Source: Zygnema cylindricum
Lineage: Eukaryota; Streptophyta; Zygnematophyceae; Zygnematales; Zygnemataceae
Length of the DNA stretch: 33,332 nt
Assembly: GCA_037447655.1 (NCBI GenBank)
Contig: JBBHKE010003528.1
Coordinates: 1-33,332, forward strand
Direction: 5' to 3'
In this document: piece by piece, positions 26,920-33,332 of the stretch
Layout of the letters: the number at the start of each line of letters is the position of its first letter
Position numbering within the stretch: the first letter of the stretch is position 1
The notes under the pieces: generated by a model
Database searches by the model: none
Told to the model about the DNA's origin: nothing
The model's input: the letters and a program-made list of their open reading frames with translations, nothing else
Program-made: the position numbers and the translations under genes

Positions 26920-27312
26920 TTTCAGAAGCACTGCCCTTCGTTGTGACTGATGAAACCGCAAGCCTCACACTTAGATCCCTTGGTAGTATATTTGCCCCTC
27001 AATTCATTGGAGATTTGCGCGTCATCAAATTTTGGAAGTTTTATCTGTCGCAATTGGTCTTGCGACATCTTTGCAGTCTCACATCGTGGCGTCAGCCGGT
27101 AATTGTCTTTGTTTACCGGTGTTTTATCGTCTGACCCTCCTCCTTGCTTCCTTTCTTGCTGCCTCTTTGTCCTTTCAGCTCTCTCCTTCTCCCATTCTTT
27201 TGCTTGAGAGCTAATTCCGGTTTGAGCTTTCGGGGGCATCGCTTCCATCCATGACCTGTTTGTTCACAGTTTAAAAAGTTATAGAGAAAGACACGGTCAT
27301 CGGCCCCCATGG
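26920..27312 (-). pseudogene. Gypsy nucleocapsid: two CCHC zinc knuckles
   Basis: First knuckle (about 27285-27240): FLNCEQTGHGWKRC, where the first Cys of C-x2-C-x4-H-x4-C is Phe. A basic Lys/Arg stretch follows. The second knuckle (about 26965-26922) is CEACGFISHNEGQC, complete. The two lie in different frames with one shift between them. The role is RNA binding and packaging. The spacing between knuckles (about 90 residues) is larger than usual. Confidence 0.75.
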
Positions 27313-28567
27313 CAGGTTCGGATCAGCTATCCACCACTTGTTTATCTTGAGCTTTCGCAAGGCTAAGAGTTCGACCGACTCTTCATTTTCGAGAGGCATT
27401 TCTCCGGCAAATCCTGCAAAGTTCCCTCGGGTTTTTCCGGTTTCGCTTTTTCCTGGGCCTCTCAGTGGACAAAGTTATCATAAAGCTTCATTGCGGCCAG
27501 AGAGATTTCTTTGGCGGTTGGATTGACGTCCTAGATGGCCTGTCCCGCAATCCAATTATCGAGGGCGGCTTGCCCCGTCGGTCCGAACGAATTTCGGACG
27601 GCGATGAAATATTTGGTTGCCATGGCCGGAAGATCAATGGTTGAGAGTTTGGTCTTTTGACAAAGGCATGAGAATCTGTTAAAAAGAGTTTGGGGTGTTT
27701 CACTCTTTTGGCAACGGAATTCCGTGAATTCCTTGATAGCAGATTCATTCCTCTCGGTGTAAAGGAGTCTCAAAGCATTCAAAAGAGTGGTACACGGGTT
27801 CGATCTGCAACCATCCGAGTGGCTGCCCTGGCCTCCTGGATGGCCCGAAGCTGAGCGACGTAGGCTCGTCCTTGTGCTTGCAGTTTCATGTCCTCTGTGA
27901 AGAGGGCGGTGACAAGAGCGGCTGCAGCGGCAGCCAAGTCTGCTTCCGCCTGCAAGACTGCCTCATCAAGGATAGGGTCCGATATTTTGATGCTGGGAGC
28001 CATCAGAAGAGGTTGTCGCTCCTTATAGTCTGCCAAAGCTCCACCAGCAAGATAGTTCACCATCATGGGGAAAAGCGTGGTCTCGAAGTCATCCGGAATG
28101 GCTCCGCCCCTGTATTTGTTGATTTCAGATTGGGTGAACGACTTCCACAGCAATTCGAAATCATAGAAAGCCATTCCCGAGCTATCTCCTGTAAAGATCC
28201 TTGCATCCCCCATTTCTTTTTCCTCCTCTACAAGGTTGGTGAACTGAGAAGAGGATGGTCCGGTTGGGCTGACAAACTGAACCGGTGAAATTACCCCGGG
28301 ATCCGCGTCGGGTGGCTCGGAGCCTCCTCCTTCTCCGGTAGAAGGAGCTGCCTGACGAGAGATGGCACTCCCCCCCACTGAGGAAACTCCGGTTACTGGT
28401 GGGATATTGAGATGACCTGTATCTCCCTGGAGTTGGCCCTTGGGAAACGAGGAGCTTATTTCTTTGGGAAAAGCGGCCCGAAGTCCGGCTCCTCTATACC
28501 CAGGAGAGGCCCTTTCTTCCCGGCGAACAGTTTCCATCGAGGGAATGTGGAGAATAGGTTTAATCAC
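27313..28567 (-). pseudogene. Gypsy Gag (capsid region)
   Basis: A 262-codon frame (28567-27779): Ser/Pro/Gly-rich start, then FYDFELLWKSFTQSEINKYR, DDFETTLFPMMVNYLAGGAL and a long Ala/Gln-rich helix (AEADLAAAAAALVTALF). The next frame (27782-27531) gives LRLLYTERNESAIKEFTEFR, SETPQTLFNRFSCLCQ and AVRNSFGPTG, the typical Gag pattern of short helices. Decay follows to the zinc knuckle. It assembles the particle. The frame break is at about 27780. Confidence 0.7.
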
Positions 28568-30283
28568 CAGTGGTCCTTGAGGGATTGGTGGAGAAGGGGA
28601 AGGAGATGAATGAGGACTACGAGGGAAAGGGGTATGTCTCCGTGTACGCCTTCTATAGGTTTTTGGTGGAGGAGTTTCTTCGCTGGAATCAAGAGAACGT
28701 CGGTGGGGAGGAGAGTACGCAGGAACGTCGTACTTGTAGGGTAAGACAGGTGGTCATAGTGAACCACGGACTGCAGCGGCCGGAGAAATAGAAGGCAAAG
28801 GAGATGATGCCTGAGGTGGAGATGGAGGAGGAGTAGAAAACCCAAGGGAGATGTGTTGTCTCTAGTCGGGTTGTAATAATACCACGGCCTCCTTAGTTGA
28901 AGACCCAGCCACTGAGACAACAGTAGGACGCTTAGCGGAGGCGGCTGCAACGTTATCCGGTAAATCTGCACCCATCCCCTGTTTGTTAGGTCCTGTTGTT
29001 TCCCCCCCTTCCTGCTGAAGAGGAGGCTCCGGTCTAAGTTCCGAAGAAATCCCGGGAGCTGGCATCTCCGTAGGGGTTGTCTGCACTCTAGTTTGTCTCT
29101 TAGCCGAGGGACCTGTTTCTCTAGGAGGAGCTACCTGTCCCCTAAGGATCCCTCCTGATATTCGTCTAGCCTCCCTTATGAAGATCAATTCCTGTTCGAG
29201 GGCCCTCTTCCTCTCTTCTTCAAGAGCTTCCGAATCGATGGTGACGGGTCCGGCCCCCGCCGTAGCCTGACTCTGGGATAGCAAGATATCAACCAGTTTT
29301 TGTGTACTGCTCACCACCCCTGAGAGATCCGCAATCCCCAAACCCGGTACCACGGGATCAGTGGGTCTAGAACCCACAACCCCTCTGATGGTCGAACCGC
29401 CGGAGCAGAAGGAGACTTTGAGCTCGGAGAGGTGGAATCGAAAGGGAAGAACGGTTCCGCTTTAGGTCGGGGAGCGAACCTGCCCTTGCGGTCCCGATGA
29501 TCGAACGTGTACCCCTTCTTTGGCTCGGGTAACCCTCGCTTGCTGGTCCCTTCCCCGGCCCGTGTCCGAGGGAACGCCCCGCCGTGATCTGGCCCGCTGG
29601 TTGCGGTGTCCTGAGATGGGGTGGGTTGATGGTAGGAATTGATGGTCCTCCCGATTGCTCCGGTACGGAGGTTGGGGAGCCACTCTCGGATGAACTGCTG
29701 AGTATCTCCACTACACCTCCCACAGGGCGTACCACTCTGGCTCGATCTGACCGGGCTACCCGCTGCACCAACTCCTTCTTAACCTTCAACTCATGGAGAT
29801 CATGAAGGGCTAAGATTTCTTTGCAACCAGGCCGGTTAGGATCGGTCAGGATCTTAGGATCCGTGTACATTTCTGCTATCGGTGCCTTAGATCGGGTATA
29901 GCGACCAATCTCGGAAGGTGACCAGGGAACGCTTCCTTGTGGGCCAACCCCTTTCTACTGCTTTTAGGGGATAAGGGCAGCCTCTCCGCCTTCTCCGAAG
30001 CCTTAGCTCTGACTGACTCGGACAACGTTGGGAAATTCTCGGGGGAAAAGACAGGTGGAGGTGGAGGAGAGAGTCTCCCCTCTGGGTGCGTAGGAGGAGT
30101 GTCGACTGCAACCTCCCGGGGCATCTTTCCTTTAAGAAATCGCTCTATGTTTACCGGTGAGCCAAAGGGGGGTGCTCCCTTGGGCATCTGTGACTCTTCC
30201 TCCTGGGCCACCGCTTCCTGCCTCTCCTGCTCGTCTGATCTAACACCTGGAAGATCCCTATTTTGGACTTCTCCTCCCCCCAT
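28568..30283 (-). pseudogene. Long disordered N-terminal extension of the Gypsy Gag
   Basis: Three consecutive minus-strand frames: 30283-29876 (MGGGEVQNRDLPGVRSDEQE; a PPTHPEGRLSPPPPPVFSPE stretch), 29870-29367 (LHELKVKKELVQRVARSDRA, then Ser/Pro/Gly-rich) and 29377-28862 (SSTQKLVDILLSQSQATAGA, a Glu/Arg-rich helix LEEERKRALEQELIFIREA). After these the sequence is Pro/Leu-rich in several frames to 28568. They are rich in Pro, Ser, Glu and Arg with no known domain. ATG 30283 is the first start after the leader. It is unusually long for a Gypsy Gag start (over 500 codons). Confidence 0.55.
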
Positions 30284-31310
30284 AGCTGGCAGGAGAAGAA
30301 GATCTAAATCCCTTTATTAAAGTACTCTGATCTGAGCACCTATCCTCTTTAACCTAAAGAGACTGGTTGCTATTTCAGTACTGTGACTATCTGTTGGAAG
30401 CTTAACAAAAATCCTCTCAAAATCCACTATTCTTGTACACAAGATTCTGGTAATCGACCCCGGAAAAAACCCAACCAGAGCTCCAAAAAGGACTACCAAA
30501 GAGAGAACCTAGATGCTTCCACTCAGAAAAATGAAAGGATAGAAATATAAAAATGCTGTCTCAGAATTAAGAATATCACCTTGCCCTTAGAAAATAGAGA
30601 TATAAAGTTAGAATGTGGAATAATAGCAAACGAGCTCAACTTACCCCCAAAACGTAACGTGGACAACGAAAAGGAGACGAAATTTCCCCCTGAAAACCCC
30701 GGAACAGGTAGGGCCTCCTAAACTCCTTAGTTTCCGCGACCCAGAACCGGCAAGACCCTTCTTGGTTTCCAACAAACACTAGTCCCCAAACCGCCCAAAA
30801 CAGGAAAGACGGTGCCAGCCACCCAACCGGACTACGATTTCCACAAAGGACGTATGCAAACCAAGATGGCAATAGGGTCACAAGCACAAGCAAAACAAAA
30901 GTTCTCCACAAGAAAGTTTGCTGGAATTTCTAGGGTTTTTCTCAGGATATAGTACTGAAACAGCAACTTGTCTCCTTCGGCCCCAACTGCCTTATACAAG
31001 CCAAATTTGTCCTACCGAAAGTACCAAAGTCCAAGCAATACTAGGAGCTAATCACCGGCCAGGAATTGTTATCGTACGGACATAAGACAAAACAGGTTGT
31101 ACTACACTCGCGGCAAAAAGTTAGGCGACTATCTCCGGCTAGATTAGAAGCCACGTGGTTTTCTATGACGAATCGTGAGCAACAAAGTTCTAAATTCACG
31201 TGAAACGCCTAACTTTGACTCACATTAATAAATGCTCTACCCGGCTGGTGGACCTGAACTAACGTCCTACTGATAGCCAACAGCAAAATCTACAAGACTA
31301 TCCCAAAAGT
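30284..31310 (-). repeat. Probable 5' leader and LTR of the Gypsy element
   Basis: Upstream of the first start codon. On the minus strand a TATA-like 'cttgtataagg' lies at about 31001-30990, followed by a non-coding transcript-like stretch. No 3' LTR is in the window to compare, and no primer binding site was found, so the LTR limits are unknown. The 91-codon hydrophobic frame at 30911-30636 is not called a gene. Confidence 0.35.
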
Positions 31311-31439
31311 TACGTGGCAATCCACAATATAGCCCCCAATGGGACAGTTGGCAACTGGTCACATGTAACAGGATGGTAATATTTGGAACGGAGTAACTTT
31401 GTCGTCCGGCCTCCGTTAGGCGCGAAATAAAGTGCGTTC
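31311..31439. other. Unassigned junction between Gypsy 5' region and Copia LTR
   Basis: No feature recognised. It contains 'taggcgcgaaat' (about 31418) and the border between two element types, which could not be placed. Confidence 0.3.
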
Positions 31440-31794
31440 CGTTCAGTTAAGAAAATAGAAGAATATGGTCCGGCTGAGTGCGCTCCTTTCCCCGTACTTT
31501 GATGACCGTACAGAGGAAAAAGGCCCGGGAATCCTTGGTAAGATAAAAGGGGTGCCTGTAAAGCACATGAGCTTGACAGCATCTCCAAAAAATATGGGAA
31601 CGAATCCGAATATGGCAACGTCAGCATTTTGGCCATGCCATACGATGGCCGTTCATAAAGTACTCCGGCACGTATACCTTTTTGTACGACGCCGTATTTT
31701 GATTGGTGCGGTACTTTAGTGGTAGAGGGTTTAAGAAAAGATTTAGGACTTAGAAATTTGGTAGGCCTCTCTCCCAGAAAGCTCTTGTACAAAA
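31440..31794 (+). repeat. Copia LTR (plus strand)
   Basis: Homologous to 268-800: 'gcatctcc..aaatatgggaac', 'aatatggcaacgtcagcattt', 'aaagtactccggcacgtatacctt', 'ttggtgcggtactttagt', then 'aggcctctctcccagaaagctcttgtac'. A CACATG stands where the G-box lies in sister LTRs (about 31565), but the TTTGGCGG partner is not present. Leader and gag start follow. Confidence 0.7.
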
Positions 31795-31998
31795 GGTCAA
31801 CTTTGACCCTTCATAACTTACTGCTCAGGGGAGCAAATTTAGAGATTCCTTTTGCTATGGACTTAAAGGAGTCTTCTCTTCACAAGGGTGAAGCTGGTCT
31901 GTGTTTTAGTTTGCCAGGGTGGTAGATATTCTTGTTGAATCACAAAGTGGTCAGGGTTATTTTAGGGGTTGCGTGTGAGCTGCCCATTCTGAGGAGCT
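31795..31998 (+). other. Copia leader (plus strand)
   Basis: Starts with GGTCAACTTTGACC (31795-31808), then 'ataacttactgctcaggggagcaaat', 'ggagtct' and 'tgccagggtgg', as in the other leaders. It ends at the gag ATG at 31999. Confidence 0.6.
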
Positions 31999-32055
31999 AT
32001 GGTGGTCTTAGAATTGCAGATAATGGGCCCACCCTCTAGTGTGCCCTATAAAAAC
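31999..32055 (+). pseudogene. Copia gag start, truncated
   Basis: MVVLELQIMGPPSSVP from ATG 31999; homology stops after about 17 codons (32050). The palindromic box at 32025-32046 has one mismatch (Arg codon changed to Ser). The body of the element is missing: soon after come a purine tract and a tRNA-like module, as at a 3' LTR, so an internal deletion is likely. Confidence 0.7.
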
Positions 32056-32104
32056 TTAAGGTTCTTTTTAGTAGTTTGTAGTTTTAAACGTGTAAAGATA
32101 AAGT

Positions 32105-32310
32105 GCAAAAAAGAAGCAAAGGCAATCTGCCTTAAACTCTTTTTTTCAACTCCCACACTTGTCGCAGTCAATGAAGGTTGGAGAGAGAGCTACAGCAATG
32201 AGTTTGGTAGGTTTACCAAAAGAGAAGTTGACGGATCCAGGATTTTATCTTGGTATCTGCCGTCCGTCAAGTCCCCAGTAACCAGTAGCTTTATGTTGAA
32301 ATTTATGTAT
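32105..32310 (-). repeat. tRNA-derived SINE-like module, copy B
   Basis: Matches copy A closely: 'aaaaaagaagcaaaggca', 'ttcaactcccacacttgtcgcagtca', 'ggtaggtttaccaaaa', 'ggatccaggatttta' (B-box side altered) and 'tccccagtaaccagtagc'. Orientation is minus. An AAAAAAGAAG purine tract (32107-32116) stands at its edge. Confidence 0.55.
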
Positions 32311-32334
32311 TTTCTAGGTCTGTATTGGAAAAAC

Positions 32335-32560
32335 AAATAGAGTAAGTCAGCAAAGGCAACCTGCTTCTCGCTTAACTCTCTCCGGTCCCCATACTTGTTG
32401 CAGTAACTGAAGACCAGAGAGAGAGCTAGAGCCATGGCTGTCTAAAGAGGATAGGCTAATTCGTAGTTTGTACCAAAATATGTATGCCGTATCCAGGATT
32501 TGATCCTGATACTTACATCCTATAATAGACGTTAGCTTTAGCCTATAGCTTAGAGTCAAC
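32335..32560 (-). repeat. tRNA-derived SINE-like module, copy C
   Basis: Minus strand: 'ctataggctaaagctaacg' (A-box-like, about 32550), B-box GGATCAAATCC (about 32495-32505), 'ttttggtacaaa', CCATGG (about 32432) and a CT-rich block with 'cccatacttgttgcagt' (plus orientation). It is the best preserved head-body copy. It lies upstream of the 32735 LTR in antisense. Confidence 0.6.
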
Positions 32561-32639
32561 GATGGCATACATAGGGTACATTAGGTATTTATAAATATAC
32601 AAGAAGAGAATTCCAACTAACTAACAAATAACCAAAAAC

Positions 32640-32705
32640 TGCCCTATACCAGATTTGAACCATGGTTTATGGTTACGTTTGTAGAGGTATGCCTTATCCA
32701 ATAAG
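32640..32705 (-). repeat. Isolated tRNA-like head
   Basis: Minus strand 'ggataaggcatacc' (A-box-like) and GGTTCAAATC (about 32646-32655). It is similar to the head of copy E, without a body. It may be a remnant of another module or a tRNA pseudogene. Confidence 0.4.
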
Positions 32706-32734
32706 ACGTTATCGATACACGTGACGGGTTTCAA

Positions 32735-33157
32735 AGATATTTAAACATTAACTCATTAGCTAATTAACAGCAGACTAACCAAAAGGAGCAATTCATGCAT
32801 GTACGCGAATCTGAACCGTGTAAAATATGTTTTGATCGGACGGCCGGCATTATAGCCGCCACGCGAAGTGAGCTTTTGGCGGCATACGGAGATAGCGTCA
32901 CGCGGTGCCACGTGGCGCCACATTATTTGATACCGGAGAAGATGGGAGGAGGAACCATGGCTTCCGATTTGACAGGTGTCACCTTGTAGACCTTGTCGTA
33001 CAATGGACGTACAATAAGTACATCGCCCATTGTACCTTCTTGTACTTTATAGTGTTCCTATTGGACTAGGGTTTAGTAGTAGGTAGTCGTGAGTAGGCAG
33101 ACCAAGACTTAGTGATATTTAGGTACCTCTCTCTCTAAGAGAGCTTGTAACTATAAA
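32735..33157 (+). repeat. Copia LTR (plus strand)
   Basis: Best complete LTR for comparison: 'cattaactcattagctaattaacag' start shared with 8050, 'gaaccgtgtaaa', the TTTGGCGG/CACGTG module, 'gggaggaggaaccatgg', GTAC-rich repeats ('gtacaatggacgtacaataagtac', 'ccattgtacc') and the end 'cctctctctctaagagagcttgta'. It aligns to 13145-13550 and 8040-8505. Plus-strand leader follows to the window edge. Confidence 0.75.
32875..32914 (+). promoter_or_regulatory. LTR cis-module: TTTGGCGG and G-box
   Basis: TTTGGCGG (32875-32882) and CACGTG (32909-32914), 34 bases start to start, followed by GCGCCAC. Same module as in four other LTRs. Confidence 0.6.
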
Positions 33158-33332
33158 GGTCATCTTTGACCAGCCATAACTTAATGCTCGGGTGAGCAAA
33201 TTCAGTGATTCTTTTTGCTGCGGACTCAGGGGAGTCTAAGCTACACAAGGGTGTAGTCGGTCAGAGTCTTTGCGTGCCAGGGTGGCACTTATTCAGTGGG
33301 AAAGTCAAAGTGGGGAATATTGTCCAAAACAC
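33158..33332 (+). other. Copia leader running off the window
   Basis: Begins GGTCATCTTTGACC (33158-33171), then 'gagcaaattcagtgattctttttgctg', 'ggactcaggggagtct' and 'tgccagggtggcacttattcagtgggaaag'. It is the most complete leader of the family here. The gag start would lie just beyond the right edge. Confidence 0.65.

Noticed and set aside
27872-28288. 138-codon plus-strand frame
   Set aside because: Antisense to the Gypsy Gag, which has recognisable Gag-like text on the minus strand; a shadow frame.
30636-30911. Minus-strand frame resembling a small membrane or secreted protein (hydrophobic start)
   Set aside because: It lies in the presumed 5' LTR/leader of the Gypsy element, is short, and GC/T-rich sequence readily gives hydrophobic frames.
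31225-31300. A further tRNA-like module at the 31.4 kb LTR
   Set aside because: Some B-box-like text is present, but the box spacing and body do not fit the other copies.
1-33332. CRISPR array or bacterial operon
   Set aside because: No regularly spaced short repeats with unique spacers; the content is typical of eukaryotic retrotransposons.

Overview
The window looks like a transposon-dense nuclear region of a large plant (streptophyte) genome. No intact host gene, rRNA, functional tRNA or CRISPR array could be supported. Almost everything recognisable is a broken LTR retrotransposon. Evidence for a plant is the Ty1/Copia gag and pol type, the short-TIR MITE, tRNA-derived SINE-like modules and the base composition. 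The species cannot be named from sequence alone.

Layout. 1-1076: LTR, leader and gag start of a minus-strand Copia element, with a tRNA-like module at the outer LTR edge. 1077-5087: decayed minus-strand Copia body (gag, protease, integrase, RT, RNase H). 5100-6760: degenerate CGTACG-rich tandem repeats and unassigned DNA. 6765-7216: another Copia 5' end. 7228-7478: near-perfect 251-bp inverted repeat with a tRNA-Met-type primer binding site in each arm. 7500-10796: plus-strand Copia element A. 10797-13725: minus-strand Copia element B with its LTR, convergent with A and interrupted by about 0.7 kb. 13730-17670: poorly assignable DNA with short tandem duplications, a MITE and CGGTC-rich sequence. 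17674-21873: an LTR element with gag and a coiled-coil region but no visible pol, flanked by two direct copies of its LTR/leader/gag-start segment. 21960-23130: minus-strand Copia gag and leader (element D). 23126-30283 (and probably to about 31.3 kb): a large minus-strand Ty3/Gypsy element. 31440-33332: plus-strand Copia LTRs and leaders with further tRNA-like modules.

The main discovery candidate is the Gypsy element. Between its retropepsin (25301-26109) and its reverse transcriptase (23126-24158) it carries a cytosine-C5 DNA methyltransferase domain of about 320 residues. Motifs I, IV (PCQ), VI (ENV), VIII, IX and X are recognisable and in the right order, and the motif X frame runs on into the RT frame. 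The copy is dead (stops, frameshifts, 3' truncation), but its ancestor would have encoded a Gag-PR-methyltransferase-RT polyprotein. To my knowledge, methyltransferase capture by retrotransposons has been described in the dinoflagellate Symbiodinium and the charophyte Klebsormidium (de Mendoza and colleagues, 2018). This copy may be a further lineage or family.

A second theme is the Copia family scattered over the window. Five LTR copies keep TTTGGCGG and CACGTG (or CACATG) at exactly 34-bp offset. Several LTRs begin with an antisense tRNA-like module, and the gag start carries a strongly conserved palindromic box.
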